Below are positions 32,324 through 40,343 of a stretch of 58,449 nucleotides of DNA, one piece after another. Source of the DNA: Candidatus Altimarinota bacterium (GTDB lineage: Bacteria > Patescibacteriota > Gracilibacteria > BD1-5 > UBA2023). A program made the translations under genes and the position numbers. Below the pieces are notes generated by a model, which was given only the letters and a program-made list of their open reading frames with translations, did no database searches and was not told the DNA's origin. The DNA lies in assembly GCA_013268835.1 (NCBI GenBank), contig JABFSX010000017.1:1-58449 (forward strand), written 5' to 3'. The stretch's first letter is position 1; each line of letters opens with the position of its first letter.

Positions 32324-33234
32324 TATGCCGCACGCATCGATTTTTCACTCACAAACAATTGACTGATGGCACGATAGGCTGTATCGAATGCGCCACGTTC
32401 AACGTAGAGCTCTTTACAGCCGGACCGTTTTTTCAATTGATCGCCAGTAAATTTCGTTTTCATGCCATGCACACGCAAGATCCGCTTCACCTGTTTGACG
32501 TCTCGCTTATCAAACATCCCAACGAAACGCCATTTCCCAGATGTGAGATGTGGATTCTTGGCATACTTCTTCCCACGGCCAATAATGGTCACGGTTGAGC
32601 CACGATATTCAAATTGCATCCCATCCTGAAAATATGATGGTCGTGCTTTCCGTAAGCCACGAATGTATGATTTGAGCGCTTTCATATCGCTGTCACGAAG
32701 CCGTGGTTCAACACGAATCGATGACGCTGGATTTTTCCCACGCATATGCGCAACTCCTTCAGTCAGGTTCTTTGTCAACAACTGCCATTCAGGATCACGG
32801 GCCAATTGCTGTAAGACAACATTCACTGCCGCTGCAAGACTAATGCCATACTGATCCATCACTTGCCAGATCAACTGCCGTGTTTTGGCACGTCGCAATA
32901 CGGCTGGTGGGTTCTTCAGCGTCATACAGTACTCTCGCAGTTGCCGCTTGCTCATCCCAGTGCGTGTGCGTTGGCCTCGCTTCTTCCGCCCATAATCTGC
33001 GCACATGAAGTGTTGTTGTCGCCGTGTGATCGATGGATTCCCTTCCATCTTGGCCAATTTGACATAATATTGAGGGTCTTCAGCCAAATGATCCATCGCA
33101 ATTTCAGTGGCCATGTGTTTGCTGCGAGTATGCTCAAGTTCATGCCGTCTACCACGTTCGAGCTCTTGCTGATCAAACATGGACGGCGTGAGTCGGTCTG
33201 CACGACCACCTTTTAGTGTGTCTTTCCATGCCAT
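32323..33234 (-). CDS. DUF5661-like protein
   Basis: A 303-aa protein. The N-terminus (PSMFDQQELERGRRHELEHT then ATEIAMDHLAEDPQYYVKLA) matches the DUF5661 pattern common in phages: acidic helix, H-E-L-E-H-T and AMDHL. The rest is basic and helical, including FMCADYGRKKRGQRTRTG. Role unknown. Confidence 0.65.
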   Translation of the reverse strand: MAWKDTLKGGRADRLTPSMFDQQELERGRRHELEHTRSKHMATEIAMDHLAEDPQYYVKLAKMEGNPSITRRQQHFMCADYGRKKRGQRTRTGMSKRQLREYCMTLKNPPAVLRRAKTRQLIWQVMDQYGISLAAAVNVVLQQLARDPEWQLLTKNLTEGVAHMRGKNPASSIRVEPRLRDSDMKALKSYIRGLRKARPSYFQDGMQFEYRGSTVTIIGRGKKYAKNPHLTSGKWRFVGMFDKRDVKQVKRILRVHGMKTKFTGDQLKKRSGCKELYVERGAFDTAYRAISQLFVSEKSMRAA

Positions 33235-33241
33235 GACTCAC

Positions 33242-33430
33242 CTATTGTACATCATACTGCCGTTTGTGTCCACGTCGATGCGCAAGTGCAGTATCGACAC
33301 GATGTTCATTGATCATCACAATCGCGTCAAGCACACGACCACAGTTCAGACACTTCCACATCAACTCCCACTCAGTCCCGTCTGACATCCACGTACGACA
33401 CATCCAGCCAGCACATCGCTGACATTGCAT
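33242..33430 (-). CDS. Zinc-ribbon mini-protein
   Basis: A 62-aa protein from ATG 33430 (AGGGG upstream) with CQRCAGWMC and WKCLNCGRV forming a Cys4 ribbon, then a basic His-rich tail. The frame runs further upstream, but that part overlaps the lipoprotein gene and lacks a site. Confidence 0.55.
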   Translation of the reverse strand: MQCQRCAGWMCRTWMSDGTEWELMWKCLNCGRVLDAIVMINEHRVDTALAHRRGHKRQYDVQ

Positions 33431-33437
33431 AGCACCC

Positions 33438-33767
33438 CTATGGTCGAAGTTGGACGACCGCTGACAGATGCTCTTCTTCCCCACAACTTCCAGCCACCTG
33501 CCAGTTGCTTGCGATCGGCACCATGGACATTGACCACATCGGGATGTTTGTGGTGCCAACAGCGGTCCATGGTTCACCAGTCGTCTCTCGATAGATGCGA
33601 TAGAGGTCAGTACAGCTCCCAGGCTCCCACGTCAGTTGGATGGTCTTGGCCACTGGCAGTGGCGGTATCACTGGCGGACTCCCACCACAGCCAGCCACCC
33701 ATGACACTGCCGCCACCCATCCGACAAGTCCCACTGTCATGACCAACCGCTGCACGATCACGTCCAT
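33438..33767 (-). CDS. Lipoprotein with fibronectin-like domain
   Basis: A 109-aa protein with a type II signal (hydrophobic 8-26, lipobox VAGC) and a short beta-domain: IQLTWEPGSCTDLYRIYRET, typical of fibronectin type III. Likely membrane-anchored on the outer side. Could block superinfection, but there is no direct evidence. Confidence 0.6.
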   Translation of the reverse strand: MDVIVQRLVMTVGLVGWVAAVSWVAGCGGSPPVIPPLPVAKTIQLTWEPGSCTDLYRIYRETTGEPWTAVGTTNIPMWSMSMVPIASNWQVAGSCGEEEHLSAVVQLRP

Positions 33768-33776
33768 TATCGCACC

Positions 33777-34019
33777 TCAATGTTTCGCCAACGACCCCAT
33801 TGGATAGTCCATTGTATCCCTCACATGGATTTTGGCGACGTTGGTACTTCCGTTAAGTCCAGGGCCAATTGCTCGGTCGTACATGATCCCTGCGCGTCCG
33901 TCACTGATAAGCAACTGTGGTCCAGTGGCAGGTTGTGCTGATGGTGTTGGGGCGCTGAATTTGTTGTACGCCCAATACCCAAGTCCTCCGAGGATGGCGA
34001 GTGTAAGTAGTCGTTGCAT
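33777..34019 (-). CDS. Small N-terminally anchored protein
   Basis: Eighty residues: TM LTLAILGGLGYWAYNKF, then a soluble tail. AAGGAG precedes the start. It lies inside the end of another frame (33821-34480). Confidence 0.55.
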   Translation of the reverse strand: MQRLLTLAILGGLGYWAYNKFSAPTPSAQPATGPQLLISDGRAGIMYDRAIGPGLNGSTNVAKIHVRDTMDYPMGSLAKH

Positions 34020-34480
34020 TGCGTCATCTCCTTTTCATCGTCACTGTCATCGTCACTTGCATCTTCCACTGTCAATCTCAACCGCCGCTGTCGCGAGCGT
34101 TCCTTTGACATGCGCCGATCTTTTTCCACTGACGGTGTCTTTCGGCCAAACGACATCATTTCCCTCTGTGGTGTCATTAACGACCCATGCCCGCGATCTT
34201 CATCACCGTCTGTCCGACGGTAGTACCGCTTCCGATCGCTCGTGTCCATACACACGACGCAGGTCCCAACTGGCGAGATATGTGTTTTTGCCACTGGCCA
34301 TTGACAGCGCACACACCGCACATGGTATGGAGAACATGGCACTGAACTCCCAACGACCACGTCCGTCGCATCAGGAATTTTGTACTGACAGGTTGGACAT
34401 TCGTCAAGATGGCTATTCCCGGTGCCGATGCGTCGTTTGCTGTTGAAGTCTGGTTCTTTTTCGAGGCGTGAATTTTTCAT
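33821..34480 (-). CDS. Zinc-finger protein with acidic C-terminal region
   Basis: A 219-aa frame (ATG 34480; 34498 also possible). Cys pairs CPTC, CVRC and CVVC indicate two zinc knuckles in the first 80 residues; a charged linker and the acidic cluster DASDDDSDDEKE follow. The last about 65 residues overlap the 33777-34019 gene and look like out-of-frame translation, so the true end may lie near 34020 or there may be a frameshift. Role unknown, possibly transcriptional. Confidence 0.5.
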   Translation of the reverse strand: MKNSRLEKEPDFNSKRRIGTGNSHLDECPTCQYKIPDATDVVVGSSVPCSPYHVRCVRCQWPVAKTHISPVGTCVVCMDTSDRKRYYRRTDGDEDRGHGSLMTPQREMMSFGRKTPSVEKDRRMSKERSRQRRLRLTVEDASDDDSDDEKEMTQCNDYLHSPSSEDLGIGRTTNSAPQHHQHNLPLDHSCLSVTDAQGSCTTEQLALDLTEVPTSPKSM

Positions 34481-34772
34481 ACCGTGTGGGCGGTACATTG
34501 TGGACGGTCACGACCGCAGCACCTCCCAATTTCCCCTCTGCATTCTGCTGTATTTTCCCCTCTGCGATTCCCTTCTTCCCGAAATAGCGCACAGCTTCAA
34601 CTGGCTGCCAGCGTTTGTTGGCATACGGTTCCGTCTTCCACAACCATTTCAAGAATTTCTTGAGATCACGGCCATCCAGCTCAGCGGTATTTTTTCCAAT
34701 GCTTTTTGCAAATGTGACGAGAGGGTATTCTGTGAGTGAACGCGCAGCCTTGATGTATGGTGTCGTGCCCAT
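34413..34772 (-). CDS. Hypothetical protein
   Basis: A 119-aa basic protein with a helical core (DGRDLKKFLKWLWKTEPYAN). It starts just after the preceding stop without a clear ribosome site, and overlaps the zinc-finger gene. Unrecognised. Confidence 0.5.
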   Translation of the reverse strand: MGTTPYIKAARSLTEYPLVTFAKSIGKNTAELDGRDLKKFLKWLWKTEPYANKRWQPVEAVRYFGKKGIAEGKIQQNAEGKLGGAAVVTVHNVPPTRYEKFTPRKRTRLQQQTTHRHRE

Positions 34773-34774
34773 GG

Positions 34775-34924
34775 TTATGGTTGTGGCAATTGCCAGAGAC
34801 AGACGTTATCCACGTTGAGTTGCATACCCACGATCACTCCCAAGATCACAGCCAAGATCAACATCACGCACACTGTCGCTATGTCCTCAATGCCCGCTTT
34901 CTTTTGTGGTTCTTTCAATACCAT
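34775..34924 (-). CDS. 49-aa single-TM protein, first leftward gene
   Basis: From ATG 34924: a charged start (VLKEPQKKAG), one TM (VCVMLILAVILGVIVGM) and a polar end. It is the first gene after the leftward promoter-like element. Confidence 0.5.
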   Translation of the reverse strand: MVLKEPQKKAGIEDIATVCVMLILAVILGVIVGMQLNVDNVCLWQLPQP

Positions 34925-34977
34925 CACATCAATTACCAATTGATGACGCCTGCATAGCGTGTTTCCAATGTAGGATC

Positions 34978-35020
34978 ATTATATCACACCAGGACACGCT
35001 GTACATTTCTTGAACATCAA
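34978..35020 (-). promoter_or_regulatory. Leftward promoter candidate with TTGATG box
   Basis: On the minus strand, TTGATG (35015-35020) lies 31 nt before TATAAT (34978-34983), which is preceded by TGA, an extended -10. The same pair of elements precedes rightward genes. No typical -35 at 17 nt. Drives the late half if real. Confidence 0.45.
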
Positions 35021-35230
35021 TCGGAAACCGGGTTCCATCAACCTCGGCCATGCATTTATCGTTTCATCAACAATTGATCTTTTTATGTGACTCTCCAGGC
35101 ACCCTTGACCACTCTCACCTGACCCCTGACCATACACACGCGTGCGCACGCAGGCAAGAACAAAAACATCAATAACTGAACAAAATATCGCAACATCAAT
35201 AAGTATGTTGGTGAACTTATTGGTACAGAT

Positions 35231-35337
35231 GCGCGGTGAAGAATATCGGCGTGTATATACGAGTACCGATTGATGAGGATGGATGATGGATGATGGTAGT
35301 AGGTAGGTATATATATACCCGATATTGTCTACCGCGC
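35231..35337. repeat. 19-bp imperfect dyad with AT palindrome, origin candidate
   Basis: The arm at 35231-35249 matches the inverse of 35319-35337 at 15 of 19 bases (GCGCGGT and AATATCGG conserved). GGTATATATATACC (35306-35319) is a 14-bp palindrome adjoining the right arm. The whole gap 34925-35515 also has direct and inverted TTGATG-type boxes and a GA-rich stretch before 35516. This fits an origin or shared control region. Confidence 0.45.
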
Positions 35338-35399
35338 AACTGTCGCAACAGTAAAGCCAACACACTTATTGATGTTTAGAACAATTGATGACTCATTTA

Positions 35400-35443
35400 T
35401 TGATGTTTGAGTATATACTTTTAGAATAAAAAATGTGTATAAT
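35400..35443 (+). promoter_or_regulatory. Rightward promoter candidate with TTGATG box
   Basis: TTGATG (35400-35405) and TATAAT (35438-35443) are 32 nt apart, 72 nt before the first rightward ATG. A further ATTGATG lies upstream. No typical -35 is seen, so an activator may be needed. Confidence 0.45.
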
Positions 35444-35515
35444 ATCATCACAGAGCAGGTAAGAGCGGTGATTGAGGGGGAAATTGAGGAGAGATTGAAG
35501 AGAGAGTGAGAAGAG

Positions 35516-36457
35516 ATGAGGAGAGAGGCAACAGTACACACAACATGGGAGGGAGAAGAGATGGGGAATAACGAAACGGCAATGATCGTTCCGCTACGGC
35601 TACAGGCAATTGGGAAAAAACACTGCCGCATTACACTTGGAAAGGCTGAATACGAATGTGCGTATCCAGAAGGGATGGTTGAGGTTGACTTGTATGAGAC
35701 ACGAATTTTCTCGGGACACGATCCAATTGCACAACTTGTCAATAAGTTGCAGTTTATGGCAAAAGAAAAGGGATTTGAGTATGCCCGCCTGATGAAATAC
35801 TTTGCAAATGCGCGACAAATACGCACACGACAATTGGCGGAAATGCTAGGAGTGCCAGCGTACGTTGCAAAAATGATTGTGTATGAGTGTATGGGATTGG
35901 ATGCGCTAACACAGGAAGGGTATTCATTTCGTAAGAGTGCATCGTTCGCGTCAGCATTGATCAATTTTGAAGTCACACCAGATAAGACACGAATCGTCTT
36001 CAAACCGGTGAAAGAACGCATCGCGCATACGATGACTGATGATGAGGAAGCGTGGGAACGATGGATCGAAAATCCTGACGGTCTTGATCTCATGAAAATC
36101 GAACGAGAGCGCATCGAAGAATCAACACTCCTCACAAAAAGCAAAAAGAAAGCGTATTTGGCAGTGGCAGATAAATGGATACACGTGAAGAAGACGTATG
36201 ATAAGGACACGCAACCGAGAAAATCAGAAAAAGAGCGGATACAAGAGATCATCGAAGAGGATGCGCGAGAGTCAGCCGCGTTCGATGCAGAGGACGCAAA
36301 GAAAGGAAAGAAAGTGCCAGAATATAGTGATGAGCATGAAGAAGAACACGACGCTGGCCAACCATCACACATCAGAGATGATGGCTTTCGACTAAAGGAC
36401 GCGGAAATCGATCGGCGACGGAAGCTGAGAAAACAGCGGAGGAAGCAACGACGATGA
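35516..36457 (+). CDS. Putative DNA-binding protein, first rightward gene
   Basis: A 313-aa protein. Residues about 100-140 (RQIRTRQLAEMLGVPAYVAK) look like a helix-turn-helix. The C-terminal half is very charged, with an acidic block and the basic end RRRKLRKQRRKQRR. An alternative start at 35561 (MGNNETAM) also has a GGGAG-like site. As the first gene next to the dyad it may be an early regulator or origin-binding protein; this is inference. Confidence 0.6.
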   Translation: MRREATVHTTWEGEEMGNNETAMIVPLRLQAIGKKHCRITLGKAEYECAYPEGMVEVDLYETRIFSGHDPIAQLVNKLQFMAKEKGFEYARLMKYFANARQIRTRQLAEMLGVPAYVAKMIVYECMGLDALTQEGYSFRKSASFASALINFEVTPDKTRIVFKPVKERIAHTMTDDEEAWERWIENPDGLDLMKIERERIEESTLLTKSKKKAYLAVADKWIHVKKTYDKDTQPRKSEKERIQEIIEEDARESAAFDAEDAKKGKKVPEYSDEHEEEHDAGQPSHIRDDGFRLKDAEIDRRRKLRKQRRKQRR

Positions 36458-36792
36458 ACACGACAACAAGAGTCATTATCGGGTGTGCAGTATTCTTGAT
36501 AAGTGTGATCAGTGGGTGGATCACGATGTCGATCATGAAAAACAATCATGTCTTGAGTGTCTATCATATGACATGTTGGGCCGGTAACGAGATCATCTAC
36601 GAGGCGGATGTCGTTGCAACTGTGACTGGTGATGAGACGTTACTGGCTGGCCCAGTGCCAACAATCACTGGCAATGCAGCCTGTAAGAGGGAGTTGATTG
36701 GGCATCGAAAAGTGGAGAAGCACAATGCGATACGGAAAGCAAGGGAAGAAAAAGAAGAGGAAAAATCCAGCGGTCCAACCGCGGCAGACTGA
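36454..36792 (+). CDS. N-terminally anchored small protein
   Basis: A 112-aa protein with a TM at about 6-28 and a charged Lys/Glu-rich end. Two Cys (MTCWAG, AACKR) lie outside the TM. Overlaps its neighbours by a few bases and by the next gene's start. Unknown. Confidence 0.6.
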   Translation: MNTTTRVIIGCAVFLISVISGWITMSIMKNNHVLSVYHMTCWAGNEIIYEADVVATVTGDETLLAGPVPTITGNAACKRELIGHRKVEKHNAIRKAREEKEEEKSSGPTAAD

Positions 36793-36994
36793 ATCACACG
36801 TTGACGTGGTCGCCAACTGTACACATTGCGAGCAATCGCTATTGGTACGATATCTCTTTCAATGTCATTTTTGTGATCGGTGGTATTGTGTACCGTGTGG
36901 TGATGATCGTCATCGCCATCAATGCGCGGATGTAGAATATACCGATGCGTATAGACCGATGCGTATAGACGAGTGTGACACAACCGAAACATAA
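36728..36994 (+). CDS. Treble-clef-like zinc protein
   Basis: An 88-aa protein from ATG 36728 (GGAG upstream), beginning RYGKQGKKKKRKNP. Zinc ligands are evident: NCTHCEQ, FQCHFCDRWYCVPCGD and HRHQC, a cross-brace or B-box-like pattern. Probable nucleic-acid or protein adaptor. It overlaps the preceding gene in another frame by 65 nt. Confidence 0.6.
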   Translation, partial: RYGKQGKKKKRKNPAVQPRQTESHVDVVANCTHCEQSLLVRYLFQCHFCDRWYCVPCGDDRHRHQCADVEYTDAYRPMRIDECDTTET

Positions 36995-37000
36995 GGGAAA

Positions 37001-37276
37001 ATGAAGATGACAATGACGAGGAAAAAGATCATGACAATGATGAAGACATCGTTACAGCAGAAGGTCTTTCTGTACATCGAAGAAACTGATGGTGGGATGC
37101 GTGTGCATGTCGTCACAGAATTATTGACATTGGCCACATTACCAGGCTGGATGGATGCACGCCAACAAATCGAAGATATGACGTTGGTCAGATGGATGAA
37201 GGCTGCGGCAGAGGTTGGTGATGTCATGCATCATCGCTGTGGCATTGTTATTCGGGTGAAAGACGCTATGCACTGA
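37001..37276 (+). CDS. Small hypothetical protein
   Basis: A 91-aa alpha/beta protein with a Met/Lys-rich start and FLYIEETDGGMRVHVV. AGGGAA upstream. Unrecognised. Confidence 0.5.
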   Translation: MKMTMTRKKIMTMMKTSLQQKVFLYIEETDGGMRVHVVTELLTLATLPGWMDARQQIEDMTLVRWMKAAAEVGDVMHHRCGIVIRVKDAMH

Positions 37277-37283
37277 GGGCACA

Positions 37284-37388
37284 ATGAAACAACGACCATA
37301 TCACTATCATACATTTCAACAATCGACATTGTTAAAGGCATGTTGCAAGGGAAATAAAGAAAGGAATGTGGACAATGCAACGTTATGA
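37284..37388 (+). CDS. Possible 34-aa peptide
   Basis: Frame from ATG 37284 with GAGGG upstream: KQRPYHYHTFQQSTLLKACC. It overlaps the following gene. Weakly supported. Confidence 0.3.
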   Translation: MKQRPYHYHTFQQSTLLKACCKGNKERNVDNATL

Positions 37389-38217
37389 ATTAGGTGTGAT
37401 GGAAAGTGGATCAAGTGGCGAGTCATATCCGCGAATAATGGAATCGCCAACTGGTGACATGGTGAAATGGGAGGACCATTGTCAGTGTGTTGACGCGCAA
37501 CATACAGAGATTATGGATATGAAGAAACTGTTTGTGCATCTCGAATTAAAATATCGTCAGCAATTGTGGTTATCACATGGCCATAAAGGGTTGTATGGTG
37601 ATGACGGCGAAATGCAATGTCAAGAATGTCAGCCGTATGGTGTCACAGATTATAAACGAGATGCATTGGCAATGGTTGAGGACGCATACAGATGCGCGTG
37701 CGTGCAGAGAGCGTCACAACGACTACAAGAAGAGCATATGAAACAGTCACACATCACACATGCGTTGATGATAGAAGCGACAACAAAAATAGAAGAACAA
37801 CGATCTGTCATTGCGCGGCTCAAAGAAGAACGTAGGGAAATTGTCAATGTACAGCAAAACACCATTAACATGCTACAACAACGGCTTAAAAAGATCATGG
37901 AACGTCACTTTCCAATTATGAAAGGACCGTCTGTGCCATGGGTCGTAATGATACCACATGAAACCATGTGCCAAGTGAATCACCATCAATCTTTACAACG
38001 AATCGCTGAGCGAGGTGGATTGTCACCTGGGGAAGCGTGGTGTGTTGTGAGTGGGATTGATTTGTCAAGACGAAAGACTGCCATTCCTTGGGATGAGTAC
38101 GAAGCAGAGTGGGAAAAATTTGCAGAACGCGTCAATCGAGAATATGTATTAGGAGATGCCAATGTCAACACCGCTGCAGATGATCCAGGATCAGTACAAA
38201 AGGATTCCAACATTTGA
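37375..38217 (+). CDS. Coiled-coil protein with Cys-rich motif
   Basis: A 280-aa protein from ATG 37375 (AAGGA upstream; 37366 is possible). It shows a CQCQ-type pair, MQCQECQPYG, CACVQ, a long coiled coil (about 120-180), then GGLSPGEAWCVVSGIDLS. Zinc binding is possible. No family recognised. Confidence 0.55.
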   Translation: MQRYELGVMESGSSGESYPRIMESPTGDMVKWEDHCQCVDAQHTEIMDMKKLFVHLELKYRQQLWLSHGHKGLYGDDGEMQCQECQPYGVTDYKRDALAMVEDAYRCACVQRASQRLQEEHMKQSHITHALMIEATTKIEEQRSVIARLKEERREIVNVQQNTINMLQQRLKKIMERHFPIMKGPSVPWVVMIPHETMCQVNHHQSLQRIAERGGLSPGEAWCVVSGIDLSRRKTAIPWDEYEAEWEKFAERVNREYVLGDANVNTAADDPGSVQKDSNI

Positions 38218-38548
38218 GTGCATTCCAGGATGCACTGATTGTTGTGGGCCAGTGCCAATGACAGTGGCAGAACAAACGTTGATCACACCATTGCCATTTC
38301 GTGATGGGAACACGCGTTGTCAATATGCAACAACGTGTGGCTGCAGTATCTACGAACACCGGCCATTGTTGTGTCGGTTGTTTGGCACTGTCGATGAGCC
38401 AAAGCTTCGCTGTCCGCATGGGAAACGACCAGCGCAATTGTTGACGGCGTATCAAGGTGGGACGATCATGCGGAAGTATTTGCAGCACCCACTTGGGCAA
38501 GATCCAATGGCTGACCTATCATGGGTGCCAGTGCCACAACGTCAATAA
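38162..38548 (+). CDS. YkgJ-like cysteine-cluster protein
   Basis: A 128-aa protein from ATG 38162 (AGGAG upstream). CIPGCTDCCGPVP, CQYATTCGCSIYEHRPLLCR and RCPHGK match the YkgJ/CxxCxxCC family, predicted to bind zinc or an iron-sulfur cluster. Function of the family is unsettled. It overlaps the preceding gene. Confidence 0.75.
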   Translation: MSTPLQMIQDQYKRIPTFECIPGCTDCCGPVPMTVAEQTLITPLPFRDGNTRCQYATTCGCSIYEHRPLLCRLFGTVDEPKLRCPHGKRPAQLLTAYQGGTIMRKYLQHPLGQDPMADLSWVPVPQRQ

Positions 38549-38562
38549 TCATCAACAGTTAA

Positions 38563-38595
38563 TTGATGTTAATTGGATAGGAAGAAGTATATAAT
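38563..38595 (+). promoter_or_regulatory. Rightward promoter candidate, TTGATG-N21-TATAAT
   Basis: TTGATG (38563-38568) lies 21 nt before TATAAT (38590-38595) in the gap between 38548 and 38620. The spacing is about one helical turn shorter than at 35.4 and 47.7 kb. Confidence 0.45.
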
Positions 38596-38619
38596 AGTAT
38601 TCATGATAGAGGAGATACC

Positions 38620-38790
38620 ATGATCAGAGTGACGAAAATTGGGAAAATCTTCATCGTACATTTACGCCGTCATGATACTGAAGGTCCAGTGCTGATGCGA
38701 ATCGGTGCAGATGAAGTTCCATCACAACGACAGTTTCGCATGCGCTTCAAACAGGCGTTGCAGCTTGAAACGAAGAACTTGAAGTTCTGA
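38620..38790 (+). CDS. CsrA-like-sized small basic protein
   Basis: A 56-aa frame from ATG 38620 with GAGGAG upstream: IRVTKIGKIFIVHLRRHD, then PSQRQFRMRFKQALQLE. The size and beta start recall small RNA-binding proteins, but no signature was matched. First gene after a promoter candidate. Confidence 0.5.
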   Translation: MIRVTKIGKIFIVHLRRHDTEGPVLMRIGADEVPSQRQFRMRFKQALQLETKNLKF

Positions 38791-38813
38791 GGAGGGAAGA
38801 TGAAGGAGGGAAG

Positions 38814-39038
38814 ATGAAGAAGATCATGATCTTGGCACCGAAGAAAAAAGCTGGCCTCACGATGGCAACACTGACAGCATCACGGACAGAGCGGTACCGA
38901 CGCAAGCGACTTGGTGAACATGAGTTCTTAAAAAGAAAACGCAGTGCACATCAACGCACTGGCAGTACACGGCGCATCAAACATTTCGTGGCCAATCGAC
39001 TGGACGCCATACTGACCGCATATCGGAGAGAACTATGA
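38814..39038 (+). CDS. Small very basic protein
   Basis: A 74-aa Lys/Arg-rich protein with GGAGGGAAG upstream. Probably nucleic-acid-binding. Overlaps the next start (ATGA). Confidence 0.5.
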   Translation: MKKIMILAPKKKAGLTMATLTASRTERYRRKRLGEHEFLKRKRSAHQRTGSTRRIKHFVANRLDAILTAYRREL

Positions 39039-39181
39039 GTGAATATCCCATTGGGCATGTGATCGCACTGTGGTTTATGATTGGCGTCATAATGTTCGCG
39101 TTAATGGAAATAAAAGAGCGACTTGAAAAGCTTGAGGGATTGGCAGCGTCAGTGGAAATTGCAGCCTGTCAATATAAGTAG
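39035..39181 (+). CDS. 48-aa single-TM protein
   Basis: From ATG 39035: a TM (VIALWFMIGVIMFALMEI) followed by a coiled-coil-like helix (KERLEKLEGLAASVE). ATGA overlap with the gene before supports it. Confidence 0.5.
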   Translation: MSEYPIGHVIALWFMIGVIMFALMEIKERLEKLEGLAASVEIAACQYK

Positions 39182-39189
39182 GAGGATGT

Positions 39190-39561
39190 ATGGACAACGT
39201 GCAAGAAAAATGGCAACGACCAATCCAAATTGATGGTGTGGCTGTGGCATTTGGCGTTTCTAATGCCGTTGATTATTTGCCGGCATGGAAAGAGTTGCCG
39301 GAAGACTTTCGGCATGAAAAGGGTGCAGCAAAGAAATGGTTGCACATCGTCGATGATTTGTTCTTTTATGGTGCCAAGGATATTCGCTGCACGATCAAAG
39401 ATGCAACGATCTCACAGACGGATATTCTTCGACATATACGCATGCTCTTACAGTCATTTGAATTGTCACATGAACATAAAACATCAGGTGTCGCATATTT
39501 GCTGTCATTGTGGTGTGATGACATAACGTATACTGCATTGCCAGTGAATCATGATCAATGA
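39190..39561 (+). CDS. Hypothetical protein
   Basis: A 123-aa soluble protein with AGGAGG upstream. AAKKWLHIVDDLFFYGAKDI and HIRMLLQSFEL suggest a mostly helical fold. Unrecognised. Confidence 0.55.
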   Translation: MDNVQEKWQRPIQIDGVAVAFGVSNAVDYLPAWKELPEDFRHEKGAAKKWLHIVDDLFFYGAKDIRCTIKDATISQTDILRHIRMLLQSFELSHEHKTSGVAYLLSLWCDDITYTALPVNHDQ

Positions 39562-39569
39562 GGTTGATA

Positions 39570-39725
39570 ATGAATTGGTGTCGAATCGGGTGGCATCAGT
39601 GGACAAAATGGGAATTGATAAAGACTGAGATTACGATCTTGTTCATGAAAGAGGCACAGATAAGTATAAAGCAAACGCGATCGTGTACGGTGTGTGGATT
39701 ACGAAGACTCCGTGGGATAATATAA
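39570..39725 (+). CDS. 51-aa zinc-binding phage mini-protein
   Basis: From ATG 39570 with GAGG upstream: CRIGWHQW near the start and CTVCGLRRLRG near the end. This CxxxxHxW plus CxxCGxxR pattern is a recurrent phage zinc mini-protein. The stop overlaps the next ATG. Confidence 0.55.
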   Translation: MNWCRIGWHQWTKWELIKTEITILFMKEAQISIKQTRSCTVCGLRRLRGII

Positions 39726-40012
39726 TGAAAAAAGTGCATCTGCAAACTGTCGTTGTCAATATCAAGAAGGGCATTGAGTATGATGTGTACATTGGTCGGC
39801 CTGGGAAATGGGGAAATCCATTTCGTTTGACTGATTATGGGAATGACCGGCAGCTCATCGTCAAAAAATTCTATGAATGGTTTCATGCACCAAAACAATG
39901 GAAGCTCCGAGACGATGCCAAAAAAGAACTGAGTGGCAAACGGCTTGGCTGTTATTGTGTCCCAGATGCGTGTCATGGGCATGTCTTGGCTGAGTACGTG
40001 AATGGAGAATAA
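39725..40012 (+). CDS. DUF4326 protein
   Basis: A 95-aa protein matching DUF4326: VVVNIKKGIEYDVYIGRPGK, WGNPFRLTDYG, and LGCYCVPDACHGHVLAEYVN. ATG 39725 overlaps the preceding stop; the frame extends upstream to 39683. Widespread in phages, function unknown. Confidence 0.8.
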   Translation: MKKVHLQTVVVNIKKGIEYDVYIGRPGKWGNPFRLTDYGNDRQLIVKKFYEWFHAPKQWKLRDDAKKELSGKRLGCYCVPDACHGHVLAEYVNGE

Positions 40013-40013
40013 T

Positions 40014-40343
40014 ATGCGATCAACGCCATGCCATAAAGATCCGCCATATTGTGAATGGAAGTGTACGCTTGAGCCGAGTGGATATGTATATACGCTTGAT
40101 GACGCATGCGTACGATCACAAATTATTCATAGTTTTATCATGCATCGGACATGGAAACAGAAGGTGCGACGATGGACACGTTGTATCGTTGTTGGACATG
40201 TGCTTGATCGGGAGTTACGTTTTGCCAAAGGATTTTCAAAGAGTTATGGGAAATATAGTGTGTATTTGTGTCAATCATGTTGGTTGCTCGTGTTAGTGAA
40301 TGATAATGATGGATTAGCAAAAGGATGGTCGTATGGGCGATGA
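40014..40343 (+). CDS. Cys/His-rich hypothetical protein
   Basis: A 109-aa protein with CHKDPPYCEWKC at the start and YLCQSCWLLVL near the end, a likely zinc site. ATG 40014 has GGAGAAT upstream. Overlaps the following gene by 11 nt. Confidence 0.5.
   Translation: MRSTPCHKDPPYCEWKCTLEPSGYVYTLDDACVRSQIIHSFIMHRTWKQKVRRWTRCIVVGHVLDRELRFAKGFSKSYGKYSVYLCQSCWLLVLVNDNDGLAKGWSYGR

Noticed and set aside
35227-35337. Group I or riboswitch-like RNA in the divergent region
   Set aside because: The stems are symmetric DNA dyads without conserved loop motifs; an operator or origin explains them better.
35329-36567. 412-aa minus-strand ORF
   Set aside because: Antisense to the 35516-36457 and 36454-36792 genes; low-complexity Ser-rich translation, no ribosome site, and a shadow of the purine-rich coding strand.
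38620-38790. CsrA homologue
   Set aside because: Size and beta start are similar, but the conserved CsrA RNA-binding residues are not seen.
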